Source: Bacteroidales bacterium (lineage in GTDB: Bacteria > Bacteroidota > Bacteroidia > Bacteroidales > UBA932). From it: a DNA stretch of 64,000 nt. Position numbers and translations under genes: made by a program. The notes below the pieces were generated by a model. That model was given only the letters and a program-made list of their open reading frames with translations, did no database searches and was not told the origin of the DNA. Shown piece after piece: positions 1 through 10,100 of this stretch. Each line of letters opens with the position of its first letter. Within the stretch, counting starts at the first letter, position 1. Location: NCBI GenBank assembly GCA_017428725.1, contig JAFRQH010000002.1:31560-95559 (forward strand), read 5' to 3'.

Positions 1-768
1 AGCTACGACCTCACGGCCGTGGACGTGCTCTTCCTCTGCTCGGCCCACGGCCGGAGCCGCGAGTTCTGGGCGGAGAACGCCCGCCCCGCGGGCCTGAAAG
101 TCGTGGACCTGGCGCAGGACTTCCGCGACGAGTCCGAAGGGTACGTATACGGCCTGCCGGAGTGGCAACGCGAGCGGATCCGCACCGCGGACCTGGTGGC
201 CAATCCCGGCTGCTTCGCAACGGCCATCCAGCTGGCGCTGCTGCCGCTTGCGCGCGCCGGCCTGCTGCACTCCCCCGTCCACGTGACGGCCGTCACGGGC
301 TCCACGGGCGCTGGCGTCAAGCCCTCGGCCACCACGCATTTCAGCTGGCGCAGCGACAACCTGTCGACTTACAAGGTGTTCGAGCATCAGCACTTGAAGG
401 AGATCTGCCGCAACCTGGGCTTCGATGACATCCGGTTCGTGCCGATGCGCGGGGACTTCACGCGCGGGATCTTCGCCTCCGTGACGGTGGACTGCCCGCT
501 GTCCGGCGAGCAGGCGCTCGCGCTCTACAAAGACTACTATGCCGACGCGGCGTTCACCTTCGTGTCCGACCGCCCGGTGGACCTCAAGCAGGTGGTCAAC
601 ACCAACAAATGCATCGTGGCGCTGGAGAAACACGGCGACACGCTGGTCGTCTCGTCCGTGATCGACAACCTCCTCAAGGGGGCGTCAGGCCAGGCGGTCC
701 AGAACATGAACCTGATTTTCGGACTTCCCGAGACAACGGGCCTCAAGCTGAAGGCATCAGCATTCTAG
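1..768 (+). CDS. argC: N-acetyl-gamma-glutamyl-phosphate reductase (5'-truncated)
   Basis: Catalyses NADPH-dependent reduction of N-acyl-glutamyl-5-phosphate to the semialdehyde, the third step of arginine synthesis in the cytoplasm. The frame is open from base 1, so the N-terminal Rossmann glycine motif lies outside the window; 255 residues remain of about 320. The active-site cysteine sits in NPGCFATA, and a GSTGAG-like loop and FVPMRGDFTRG follow as in ArgC. argD starts 6 bp after the stop. If the pathway is succinylated, as the third gene suggests, the substrate would be the N-succinyl analogue. Family assignment is firm; acyl preference is inference. Confidence 0.95.
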   Translation, partial: SYDLTAVDVLFLCSAHGRSREFWAENARPAGLKVVDLAQDFRDESEGYVYGLPEWQRERIRTADLVANPGCFATAIQLALLPLARAGLLHSPVHVTAVTGSTGAGVKPSATTHFSWRSDNLSTYKVFEHQHLKEICRNLGFDDIRFVPMRGDFTRGIFASVTVDCPLSGEQALALYKDYYADAAFTFVSDRPVDLKQVVNTNKCIVALEKHGDTLVVSSVIDNLLKGASGQAVQNMNLIFGLPETTGLKLKASAF

Positions 769-774
769 ACGGAT

Positions 775-1902
775 ATGGAACTTTTCGATGTCTACTCCCT
801 CTTTGACGTCACGCCCGTACGGGCGCGCGGGTGCACCGTGTGGGATGACAAGGGGCAGGAATACCTCGACCTCTACGGCGGCCACGCCGTCATCTCCGTG
901 GGCCACTCGCATCCGCACTACGTGGAGGCGCTGAAGGCCCAGCTGGACAAGATCGGCTTCTACTCCAACAGCGTGCGCAACCCGCTGCAGGAGGAGCTGG
1001 CGCACCGCCTCGGCGCCGCCAGCGGCTATGAAGATTACTCCCTGTTCCTGGACAACAGCGGCGCGGAGTCCAACGAGAACGCCGTCAAGCTGGCGTCCTT
1101 CCACACCGGCAAGGACCGCGTGATCGCCTTCCGGCGGAGCTTCCACGGCCGCACTTCCGGCGCCGTGGCCCTGACGGACAACCCGGCCATCGTCTCCCCC
1201 TTCAACAAGCACCACCGCGTGACCTTCTGCGAACTGAACGACGGCGACGCCGTGGCCGAGGAGCTCGCCAAGGGCGACGTCGCGGCCGTGATCGTGGAGG
1301 GCATCCAGGGCTGCGGCGGGATCCACGTCCCTGAGCCCGGCTTCCTGCAGGCGCTCTCCCGCCTGTGCGAGCGCTACCACGCCGTGCTGGTCCTGGACGA
1401 GGTCCAGAGCGGCTACGGCCGCACGGGCAAGTTCTTTGCGCACCAGTGGGCCGGCATCCGCCCGGGCATCATCACGCTGGGCAAGGGCATCGCCAACGGC
1501 TTCCCCTGCGGAGGCATCCTCATCGCGCCCGAATTCCAGGCCCGCAAGGGGATGCTCGGCACCACCTTCGGTGGCAACTACCTTGCCTGCGCCGGCGCGC
1601 TGGCGGTGCTCGACATCATCGAGCAGGAGGGCCTGGTGGAAAACGCCCGCCTCGTGGGCGACTACCTCAAGCAGCACATCCCGGCGAGCCCGCGCATCAA
1701 GGAGGTGCGCGGCCGCGGCCTGATGCTCGGCATCGAGTTCTGCGAGAGCGTGGCTCCCCTGCGTCGCAAGCTCCTCTACGACAAGCACATCTTCACCGGC
1801 GTGGCCGGACAGGACATGATCCGGCTGCTCGCCCCGCTCTGCCTGACGCAGGCCGAGGCGGACCGGTTCCTCGAAGCATTCACTGAAGTACTCGGACAAT
1901 GA
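775..1902 (+). CDS. argD: Acyl-ornithine aminotransferase (class III PLP)
   Basis: Transfers an amino group from glutamate to N-acyl-glutamate semialdehyde, giving N-acyl-ornithine. It is a 375-residue class III aminotransferase, normal in length for ArgD. Visible landmarks are the substrate/PLP region NSGAESNENAVK (about 94-105), SFHGRTSGA (about 122-130), LDEVQSGYGRTG (about 207-218) and the PLP lysine in TLGKGIANG at residue 237. The start follows argC by 6 bp and the stop overlaps the transcarbamylase start by 4 bp, so translational coupling is likely. ArgD-type enzymes are often broad and could also serve lysine synthesis; the operon points to arginine. Confidence 0.95.
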   Translation: MELFDVYSLFDVTPVRARGCTVWDDKGQEYLDLYGGHAVISVGHSHPHYVEALKAQLDKIGFYSNSVRNPLQEELAHRLGAASGYEDYSLFLDNSGAESNENAVKLASFHTGKDRVIAFRRSFHGRTSGAVALTDNPAIVSPFNKHHRVTFCELNDGDAVAEELAKGDVAAVIVEGIQGCGGIHVPEPGFLQALSRLCERYHAVLVLDEVQSGYGRTGKFFAHQWAGIRPGIITLGKGIANGFPCGGILIAPEFQARKGMLGTTFGGNYLACAGALAVLDIIEQEGLVENARLVGDYLKQHIPASPRIKEVRGRGLMLGIEFCESVAPLRRKLLYDKHIFTGVAGQDMIRLLAPLCLTQAEADRFLEAFTEVLGQ

Positions 1903-2861
1903 AATCATTCTTCCACGTCAGCGACATCGGCGACCTCGGCGCAGCGCTCGCGGAGGCCCGGCAGGTCAAGGCCACGCCCTTTGCCTGGAAACACCTCGGC
2001 CAGGACAAGACCATCATGCTGGTCTTCTTCAACAGCAGCCTGCGCACGCGCCTGAGCAGCCAGAAGGCCGCGCTCAACCTGGGGATGAACCCCATCGTGC
2101 TCAACATCGGCCAGGACAGCTGGAAGCTGGAGACGGAGATGGGCGTGGTGATGGACGGCGACAAGTCCGAGCACCTGCGCGAGGCCATCCCCGTGATGAC
2201 CAGCTACTGCGACCTGATCGGCATCCGCTCCTTCGCGGGGCTGACCGACCGGGAATACGACTACAACGAGACGGTGCTCCGCCAGTTCATCGAGTACGGC
2301 GGCAAGCCCGTGATCAGCCTCGAATCCGCCACGGTGCACCCGTGCCAGGCTTTCGCGGACCTGATCACGATCGACGAATACAAGGAAACGAAGCGCCCCA
2401 AGGTCGTGATGACCTGGGCCCCGCATCCGCGGGCGCTCCCCCAGGCCGTGCCGAACTCCTTCGCGGAGTGGATGAACGCCGCGGACGTGGACTTCGTCAT
2501 CACGCACCCCCACGGGTACGAACTGGATCCGGCCTTCGTGGGCGGCGCCCGCGTGGAGTACGACCAGATGAAGGCCCTGGAGGGCGCCGACTTCGTCTAC
2601 GCCAAGAACTGGAGCTGCCCGGGCGTGACCAACCCCGCGCAGTACGGCCAGGTCCTCAGCAAGGACATGGGCTGGACCGTGGACGCGAAGCACATGGCCG
2701 TGACCAACAACGCCTACTTCCTGCACTGCCTGCCCGTGCGCCGCAACATGATCGTCTCCGACGAGGTGATCGACTCGCCGCGCAGCCTGGTGATCCCCGA
2801 GGCGGCCAACCGCGCCGTCTCCGCACAGGTGGTGATGAAACGGATGCTCGAGAGCCTATGA
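1899..2861 (+). CDS. argF': N-succinylornithine carbamoyltransferase (ArgF')
   Basis: Carbamoylates an N-acylated ornithine, using carbamoyl phosphate that carAB in the same operon would supply. The 320-residue protein follows the Bacteroides SOTCase pattern rather than classical ornithine transcarbamylase: FFNSSLRTRLSSQKAALN (about 43-60) replaces the usual STRT phosphate loop, with HPCQAFAD in the middle and LHCLPVRRN near the C-terminus. Residue 90 (GDKS) aligns by eye with Pro90 of the B. fragilis enzyme and Glu92 of Xanthomonas AOTCase, the specificity switch; here it is Ser. argB begins at the overlapping ATGA. The family is certain; succinyl preference is inferred. Confidence 0.93.
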   Translation: MKSFFHVSDIGDLGAALAEARQVKATPFAWKHLGQDKTIMLVFFNSSLRTRLSSQKAALNLGMNPIVLNIGQDSWKLETEMGVVMDGDKSEHLREAIPVMTSYCDLIGIRSFAGLTDREYDYNETVLRQFIEYGGKPVISLESATVHPCQAFADLITIDEYKETKRPKVVMTWAPHPRALPQAVPNSFAEWMNAADVDFVITHPHGYELDPAFVGGARVEYDQMKALEGADFVYAKNWSCPGVTNPAQYGQVLSKDMGWTVDAKHMAVTNNAYFLHCLPVRRNMIVSDEVIDSPRSLVIPEAANRAVSAQVVMKRMLESL

Positions 2862-3634
2862 TCAGCGTCTACAAGGTGGGAGGCAACGTGGTGGACGATC
2901 CGGCGGCGCTGGAGCGCTTCTGCCGCGATTTCGCCGCGGTGGAGGGGCCCAAGGTGCTCGTCCACGGCGGCGGCGTGCGCGCCAGCCAGGTCCAGAAGGC
3001 GCTGGGCCAGGAGCCGGTCAAGGTCGAGGGGCGCCGCGTCACGGACGCGCAGACCCTCGAGGTCGTGACGATGGTCTATGCCGGCTGGTGCAACAAGGAC
3101 ATCGTGGCCCGCCTGCAGGCCGAGGGCTGCAACGCCATCGGACTGGCCGGCTGCGACGGCGGGGTCATCACGGCCCGCCGCCGGCCGCCGAAGACCCTCT
3201 CCGACGGGGTCACGAAGGTGGACTACGGCTTCGTTGGCGACGTCACACCGGCCTCGGTCAACCGGGACTTCCTCCTGCAACTGCTCTCGGCCGGACTCGT
3301 GCCCGTGCTGAGTGCCATCAACCACGACGGCGCCGGACAACTGCTCAACACCAATGCCGACACCGTGGCGGCTGCGATTTGTGTCGCGCTGGGCGCAAAA
3401 CTATTTTATTGTTTCGAAAAAAATGGCGTACTTTGTGACCGGAATGACGACCAGAGCGTGATTCCCGTCCTCGATCCGCAGGCCTATCAGCGGCTCAAAA
3501 CCGAAGGACGCGTCGCCGACGGGATGATCCCCAAGATCGACAACGCGTTCCAGGCCTTGCGGGACGGTGCGGCCGGGGTCGTCATCCGGAGCGCCGACCT
3601 GTCGGCGCCGGGCGGTACGAGTTTGACCTTATGA
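2858..3634 (+). CDS. argB: N-acetylglutamate kinase
   Basis: Phosphorylates the gamma-carboxyl of N-acyl-glutamate with ATP, the committed step. The 258-residue amino-acid-kinase-fold protein starts at the ATG overlapping the argF' stop. It shows the N-terminal KVGGNVV nucleotide loop, VHGGG (about 31-35) binding acyl-glutamate, and the C-terminal GGMIPK-like region as DGMIPKID. N-terminal helix extensions typical of arginine-inhibited kinases are absent, so feedback control by arginine is doubtful. A short AT-rich patch (about 3391-3436) uses codons unlike the rest of the gene. The argE start overlaps the stop by 4 bp. Confidence 0.93.
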   Translation: MISVYKVGGNVVDDPAALERFCRDFAAVEGPKVLVHGGGVRASQVQKALGQEPVKVEGRRVTDAQTLEVVTMVYAGWCNKDIVARLQAEGCNAIGLAGCDGGVITARRRPPKTLSDGVTKVDYGFVGDVTPASVNRDFLLQLLSAGLVPVLSAINHDGAGQLLNTNADTVAAAICVALGAKLFYCFEKNGVLCDRNDDQSVIPVLDPQAYQRLKTEGRVADGMIPKIDNAFQALRDGAAGVVIRSADLSAPGGTSLTL

Positions 3635-4722
3635 ATTTGTACGAAGAATCCATACAGCTGCTGCGGCAGATGGTCCGCATCCCCTCCCTCTCCGGGGAGG
3701 AGGCGGGCGTAGCCGCCTGCATCGGAGCGGCCCTGGACGCCTGGGGCATCCCTTATGAGCTGGTCCGGGGCAACGTGCTGGCGCGCAACCGACGTTTCGA
3801 TCCCGGCAAGCCCACCCTCGCCCTCGACGCCCACCTCGACACGGTCCCCGTCAGCAGCGGTTATTCTCGCGACCCGTTCGATTCCGGCAACGATCCCGAT
3901 ATCATTTACGGACTGGGTTCCAATGACGATGGCGGAAGTGTAGTGTCTATGATTGCTGCATTCCGCCATTTCTATGACGCGCAGATGCCCTTCAACCTGG
4001 TGCTGGCCCTCACCCGCCAGGAGGAGGTGGCCGGTCCGGACGGCGCGCGCTGGCTCTACGCCCCGGATGGGCTGTTCGCCACCGACCCGCGCTGGCCGAT
4101 GCCGCGCCGCGTGATCGTGGGCGAGCCCACGGGGATGCGCCCCGCCACGAGCGAACGCGGCCTGCTGGTGCTGGACGGACTTGCCCTGGGCGTGAGCGGC
4201 CACGCCGCCCGCGGCGAGGGCGTCAATGCGCTCTACATCGCCCTGGACGACATCGCCGCCCTGCGTGCCCACCAATTCTCCCGTCCCTCCCCGCTGATGG
4301 GCGAGGTACACCTCAATGTGACGCAGATCGCCGCCGGCCACGCCCACAACGTCATCCCCGACCGCTGCAGCTTCGTGGTGGACATCCGCCCCACGGAGCA
4401 GTACACCAACGAGGAGATCCTCGCGGAACTGCAGGCGCTCTGCCGCAGCAGCCTCAAGGCGCGCAACCTCACCAACCGCTCTTCGGCCACGGCCGCGGAC
4501 TCTCCCCTGCTGCAGGCCGCTGCGGCGCTCGGGCTCGAGACCTACTCCTCGCCGACCACATCCGACTGGATGCGCATCCCCTGCGATGCCGTCAAGCTGG
4601 GTCCCGGCGAGTCCGCCCGCTCCCACAAGGCCGACGAATACATCCTCGCGCGCGAAATCGCGCAAGGCATAGATGGATATATAGCTTTTATTGAGACACT
4701 ATATGGCTACTCTTTGGAATAA
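3631..4722 (+). CDS. argE: M20-family N-acyl-citrulline/ornithine deacylase
   Basis: A zinc-dependent M20 amidohydrolase of 363 residues that would remove the acyl group late in the pathway. Metal and catalytic positions are visible: DAHLDTVP (His and catalytic Asp, about 68-75), GLGSNDDGG (bridging Asp, about 92-100), TRQEEVAG (catalytic and metal Glu pair) and VGEPTG. The dimerisation-lid region lies between about 180 and 290. In Bacteroides-type pathways the substrate is the acylated citrulline made by SOTCase, not acetylornithine; which applies here cannot be seen. Its last 20 bp overlap the argH start. Confidence 0.88.
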   Translation: MNLYEESIQLLRQMVRIPSLSGEEAGVAACIGAALDAWGIPYELVRGNVLARNRRFDPGKPTLALDAHLDTVPVSSGYSRDPFDSGNDPDIIYGLGSNDDGGSVVSMIAAFRHFYDAQMPFNLVLALTRQEEVAGPDGARWLYAPDGLFATDPRWPMPRRVIVGEPTGMRPATSERGLLVLDGLALGVSGHAARGEGVNALYIALDDIAALRAHQFSRPSPLMGEVHLNVTQIAAGHAHNVIPDRCSFVVDIRPTEQYTNEEILAELQALCRSSLKARNLTNRSSATAADSPLLQAAAALGLETYSSPTTSDWMRIPCDAVKLGPGESARSHKADEYILAREIAQGIDGYIAFIETLYGYSLE

Positions 4723-6034
4723 AGGGACTTCCGCCACGGAAGCCGTTGAGCGTTTCACGGTCGGCAACGACCGCGTGCTCGACCTCGCCCTGGCCCGCTA
4801 CGACGTGCAGGGCTCCCTGGCGCACATCCGGATGCTGGAGCGCATCGGCCTGCTGACGGCCGACGAGCTGACGGCGCTCAGCGCCGCGCTCGAGCGCATC
4901 GCCGCGCGCATCGAGTCCGGTGACTTCGTGCTGGAGGACGACGTGGAGGACATCCACTCCCAGGTGGAGCTGCTCCTCACGCGCGAGCTCGGAGAGATGG
5001 GCAAGAAGATCCACTCCGGGCGGTCCCGCAACGATCAGGTCCTCGTGGACATCAAGCTCTTCCTGCGCGACGAGCTGCGCTCCGTGCGCGGAGAGGTCCT
5101 GACCCTGTTCCGGACCCTGCAGGGCCTCAGCGACCGCTACAAGGAGGTGCTGCTGCCCGGCTACACGCACGCGCAGGTGGCGATGCCCTCTTCCTTCGGC
5201 CTGTGGTTCGGCGCCTATGCCGAGGCGCTCGTGGACGACATGTACCTGCTGGGCGGGGCCTACAAGGTGGTGGACCGCAATCCGCTCGGCTCCGCCGCCG
5301 GCTACGGCAACTCCTTCCCGCTGGACCGCCAGCTGACCACGGACCTGCTGGGCTTCGCCTCGCCGGTCTACAACAGCGTGGCCGCCCAGATGCAGCGCGG
5401 GCGCACGGAGCGCGCCGTGGCGTCGGCCCTGGGCTCCGTGGCGCTGACACTCAACAAGTTCGCCTCCGACTGCTGCCAGTATATGTGTCCGAACTTCGGC
5501 TTCATCAAGTTCCCGGACGAGCTGACCACGGGCTCCAGCATCATGCCGCACAAGAAGAATCCCGACGTCTGGGAGATCCTGCGCGGCAAGTGCAACCGCA
5601 TCCTCGCCGCGGAGAACGAGATCTCCCTGCTGTGCAGCAACATGCCCCACGGGTACCACCGCGACTACCAGCTCCTCAAGGACATCCTCTTCCCCACCCT
5701 GGAGCTGATGCACGACTGCCTGCAGATGGCGGACTATATGCTGCAATACATAGAGGTGAACACCCACATCCTGGACAATCCCCTCTACGACTACCTCTTC
5801 ACGGTCGAGGAGGTGAACCGCCGTACGCTCGCCGGCACGCCTTTCCGCGAGGCCTACCGGCAGGTGGGCGTGGAGGTCAACGAAGGCCGCTTCCAGTACG
5901 GCGGCGGCCGGGGCCACGGCGACCTCAAGGCCTCCGACCTGGGCCACACGCACCTGGGGAGCCTGGGCAACCTGTGCAACGACCGGATCGCCGCCCTGAT
6001 GGACGCGGCGGCCGACTGGCAGAAAGCAAGATAA
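4703..6034 (+). CDS. argH: Argininosuccinate lyase
   Basis: Cleaves argininosuccinate to arginine and fumarate. The protein is 443 residues from the ATG at 4703; an in-frame TTG 12 bp upstream is possible but would add four residues not typical of the family. The fumarase/aspartase superfamily signature is intact as GSSIMPHKKNPD (catalytic Ser in the flexible loop). HSGRSRNDQV (about 111-120) and YTHAQVAMP are the other conserved segments. The 5' end lies within the argE 3' end, and the local sequence turns AT-rich there, which should favour initiation. argG, which makes the substrate, is not in the window. Confidence 0.96.
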   Translation: MATLWNKGTSATEAVERFTVGNDRVLDLALARYDVQGSLAHIRMLERIGLLTADELTALSAALERIAARIESGDFVLEDDVEDIHSQVELLLTRELGEMGKKIHSGRSRNDQVLVDIKLFLRDELRSVRGEVLTLFRTLQGLSDRYKEVLLPGYTHAQVAMPSSFGLWFGAYAEALVDDMYLLGGAYKVVDRNPLGSAAGYGNSFPLDRQLTTDLLGFASPVYNSVAAQMQRGRTERAVASALGSVALTLNKFASDCCQYMCPNFGFIKFPDELTTGSSIMPHKKNPDVWEILRGKCNRILAAENEISLLCSNMPHGYHRDYQLLKDILFPTLELMHDCLQMADYMLQYIEVNTHILDNPLYDYLFTVEEVNRRTLAGTPFREAYRQVGVEVNEGRFQYGGGRGHGDLKASDLGHTHLGSLGNLCNDRIAALMDAAADWQKAR

Positions 6035-6046
6035 CATACTTACGAT

Positions 6047-7126
6047 ATGACAACACGCAAAAAAGCGACACTCGTCCTGCAGAACGGACGCAAAATGGAG
6101 GGCTGGGCCTTCGGCTACGACGGCCCGTGCGACGGAGAGGTGGTCTTCTCCACGGCGATGGTGGGATACACCGAGAGCCTGACGGATCCTTCCTTCTCCG
6201 GCCAGATCCTCTGTGCCACCTACCCGCTCCTCGGCAATTACGGCATCTCCCCGATGGAGACCGACCGGGACGGCCTGCTCAAGAGCTTCGAATCCGAGAA
6301 AATCCACATCCGCGGCCTGGTCGTGACCGACTACAGCGAGGAATACAGCCACTGGGACGCCGTCAAGAGCCTGGGCGACTGGATGGCGGAGCAGAAGGTC
6401 CCGGGCGTCTCCGGCATCGACACCCGCCTGCTCACGCAGATCCTGCGCGAGGAGGGCTCGATGCTTGGCAAGATCGTGCCCGAAGGGATGGACGACGGTA
6501 CGTTCGACGTGGCCGACCCGAACCTGGAGAACCAGGCGGCCATCGTCAGCTGCAAGGAGGTGATCCGCTACGGCAGCGGCGACAAGAAGGTCGTGCTGGT
6601 GGACTGCGGCGTCAAGCACCAGATCCTGCGCTGCCTGGTGCGGCGCGGCGTGGAGGTGATCCGCGTCCCCTGGGACTATGATTTCAACCAGATGGAGTGG
6701 GACGGCCTGTTCATCTCCAACGGCCCCGGCAATCCGATCCACTGCAAGGCCACGGTGGAGCACATCCGCCAGGCCATGCAGACCGGCAAGCCGATCTGCG
6801 GCATCTGCCTGGGCAACCAGCTCCTCGGGATCGCCGCCGGCGCGTCGACCTACAAGCTCAAATACGGCCACCGCTCCCACAACCAGCCCGTGCGCCAGGT
6901 GGGCACGGACCGCTGCTACATCACGGCCCAGAACCACGGCTATGCGCTGGACGAGAGTACCCTCCCCGCTGGCTGGGAGCCGTATTTCACCAATATGAAC
7001 GACGGCACCAACGAGGGCATCCGGCACAAGACCAAGCCCTTCTTCACCGCCCAGTTCCATCCTGAGGCCTCCAGCGGCCCCGAGGACACCGAATTCATCT
7101 TTGACGACTTTATCTCCCTGTTATGA
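6047..7126 (+). CDS. carA: Carbamoyl-phosphate synthase small (glutaminase) subunit
   Basis: Hydrolyses glutamine and channels ammonia to CarB. The 359 residues comprise the N-terminal CPSase_sm_chain domain (about 1-140) and a class I glutamine amidotransferase domain (about 180-355). The nucleophile Cys is in CGICLGNQ, and the His/Glu pair in QFHPEASSGPED. The Asn after Gly replaces the His of GHQ found in E. coli, and KYGHRSHNQPV replaces the usual HHGGNHPV; both look like Bacteroidota variants rather than damage. It starts 12 bp after argH and overlaps carB by 4 bp, so it belongs to the arginine operon. Confidence 0.95.
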   Translation: MTTRKKATLVLQNGRKMEGWAFGYDGPCDGEVVFSTAMVGYTESLTDPSFSGQILCATYPLLGNYGISPMETDRDGLLKSFESEKIHIRGLVVTDYSEEYSHWDAVKSLGDWMAEQKVPGVSGIDTRLLTQILREEGSMLGKIVPEGMDDGTFDVADPNLENQAAIVSCKEVIRYGSGDKKVVLVDCGVKHQILRCLVRRGVEVIRVPWDYDFNQMEWDGLFISNGPGNPIHCKATVEHIRQAMQTGKPICGICLGNQLLGIAAGASTYKLKYGHRSHNQPVRQVGTDRCYITAQNHGYALDESTLPAGWEPYFTNMNDGTNEGIRHKTKPFFTAQFHPEASSGPEDTEFIFDDFISLL

Positions 7127-10100
7127 TCTACCCCCATATCAAAAAAGTACTGGTGCTCGGATCGGGCGCCCTCAAGATCGGCGAGGCCGGCGAATTCGAC
7201 TACAGCGGCTCCCAGGCCCTCAAAGCCCTGCGCGAAGAGGGCATCAAGACGGTCCTGATCAACCCCAACATCGCCACCGTGCAGACCTCGGAAGGCGTTG
7301 CGGACAAGGTCTACTTCCTGCCGGTCACCCCTTTCTTCGTGGAGCAGGTCATCAAGAAGGAGCAGCCGCAGGGCATCCTGCTGGCCTTCGGCGGCCAGAC
7401 GGCGCTCAACTGCGGCGTGGAGCTGTACAAGAACGGCATCCTCGAAGCCAACGGCGTGCAGGTGCTCGGCACCCCGGTGCAGGCCATCATCGACACGGAG
7501 GACCGCGAGTTCTTCGTGGACCGGATGGACGAGATCGGCATCAAGACCATCAAGTCGCACCCGGCCTCCAATATGGAGGAAGCCCGCGCCGCCGCCCGCG
7601 AGGTCGGCTACCCGGTGATCCTGCGCGCAGCCTATGCGCTGGGCGGCCAGGGCTCCGGCTTCTGCGAGAATGAGGCGGAGCTGGAGGTGATGGCCCCCAA
7701 GGCCTTCTCCTTCTCCCCGCAGGTCCTGGTGGAGAAGTCCCTGCGCGGCTGGAAGGAGATCGAGTTCGAGGTGATGCGCGACCGCTTCAACAACTGCATC
7801 GCCGTCTGTAACATGGAGAATTTCGACCCGCTCGGGATCCACACCGGCGAGAGCATCGTGGTGGCGCCCTGCCAGACGCTCACCAACGACGAGTGCAACT
7901 TCCTCCGCAAGAAGGCCATCGAGATCGTGCGCCACGTGGGCATCGTCGGTGAGTGCAACGTGCAGTATGCCTTCAGCCCCGACGGCGAGGACTACCGCGT
8001 GATCGAGATCAACGCCCGGTTGAGCCGCTCCTCTGCGCTGGCCTCCAAGGCCACGGGCTATCCCCTCGCCTTCATCGCCGCCAAGATCGGCCTGGGCTAC
8101 GGCCTGCACGAGCTCAAGAACACCGTCACCAAGACCACACCCGCCTTCTTCGAGCCTGCGCTGGACTATGTGGTCTGCAAGATCCCCCGCTGGGACCTCG
8201 CCAAGTTCAAGGGCGTCTCCCGCGAGATCGGTTCCAGCATGAAGAGCGTCGGCGAGGTGATGGCCATCGGCCGCACCTTCGAGGAAGCGATGCAGAAGGG
8301 CCTCCGGATGATCGGCCAGGGCGCCAACGGCTTCGTGTGCAACAAGCCCTTCCGGGGCGAGGACCTCGACGACCTGCTGCGCCACCCCACGGACGTGCGC
8401 ATCTTCGCCATCGCCGCGGCCTTCGAGGCCGGCTATTCCGTGGACCGCATCTACGAGCTGACCAAAATCGACCGGTGGTTCCTGGACAAGCTGTACAACA
8501 TCGAGCGCACCTACCAGGAGCTCGAGGCCTGCAAGGGCCTGACGGACATTGGCATCGACCTGCTCCGCAAGGCCAAGTGCCAGGGCTTCTCCGACATCCA
8601 GATCGCGCGCGTGCTCGGCACGCCCGAGGCCAAGGTGCGCGAATACCGCGCCTTCCTGGGGCTGCGCCCGTATGTCAAGCAGATCGACACGCTGGCGGCG
8701 GAGTTCCCCTCCTCCACCAACTACCTCTACCTCACCTACAACGGCGAGGTGGACGACATCAGTTTCGACGACGGCTCCAATACCGTCATCGTCCTGGGCT
8801 CCGGCGCCTACCGCATCGGCAGCAGCGTGGAGTTCGACTGGTGCGGGGTCAACGCGCTCAACACCCTGCGTGCGAGCGGCTACAAGGCCGTGATGATCAA
8901 CTACAACCCCGAGACCGTCTCCACGGACTACGACGTCTGCGACCGGCTCTATTTCGACGAGCTCAGCTTCGAGACCGTGATGGAGATCTGCGGGATGGAG
9001 AAGCCTTACGGCGTGATCGTGAGCGTGGGCGGCCAGATCCCCAACAACCTGGCCGTGCCGCTGATGCGCGCCGGCGTGCACATCCTCGGGACCACGGCCC
9101 ACGACATCGACCGGGCCGAGGACCGCAACAAGTTCTCCCAGATCGTGGACAAGCTCGGCATCGACCAGCCGCGCTGGAGCGAGCTCACCACGATGGAAGA
9201 TGTGGACCGCTTCGTCGACGAGGTCGGTTTCCCGGTGCTGGTGCGCCCGTCCTACGTGCTCTCCGGCGCCGCGATGAACGTGTGCTACAGCAAGGAAGAC
9301 CTGCGCATCTTCCTCGGGATGGCCGTGGAGGTCTCCGAGGAGCATCCGGTGGTCATCAGCTCCTTCATGCAGCGCTGCAAGGAGCTGGAATGCGACGCGG
9401 TGGCCGACGGCGGCAAGGTGATCGCCTACGCGATCTCCGAGCACATCGAGTTCGCCGGCGTCCACTCCGGCGACGCCACGATCCAGTTCCCGCCGCAGAA
9501 GATCTACGGCATCACGGCCGCCAAGATCCGCAAGACCACGGCCGCCATCGCGGCGGAGCTGCACATCACGGGACCGTTCAACATCCAGTTCCTGGCCACG
9601 GACAACTACATCAAGGTGATCGAGTGCAACCTGCGCGCTTCGCGCAGCTTCCCCTTCGTGTCCAAGGTCCTCAAGGTCAACTTCATCGACCTGGCCACGC
9701 GCTGTATGCTCGGCCAGCGGCCCGAGCGCATCGACATCGACCCGTTCGAGCTGGACTACGTGGGCATCAAGTGCTCGCAGTTCTCCTTCGCCCGCCTGGG
9801 CAAGGCGGACCCGGTGCTGGGCGTGGACATGGCTTCCACCGGCGAGGTGGGCTGCATCGGCGACACCCTCGACGAGGCCCTGCTCAAGTCGATGCTCTCC
9901 GTGGGGCACCGCATCCCGAAGAAGTCCATCCTGATCTCTTCCGGCAACCCGATCCAGAAGGCCGACCTGCTGCGCGCCTGCCAGCTGCTGGCCAAGAAGG
10001 AGTACACGATCTACGCCACGGGCGGCACCTGCAAGTACCTGGTCGACAACGGCGTACCGGCGCTGCGTGCCCTTTGGCCGAACGAGATGGAGGAGGGCGT

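Noticed and set aside
6047..7126. CarA glutaminase inactivated (GNQ instead of GHQ)
   Set aside because: The Cys nucleophile and HPE dyad are intact, and the variant appears to be the Bacteroidota form, from memory.
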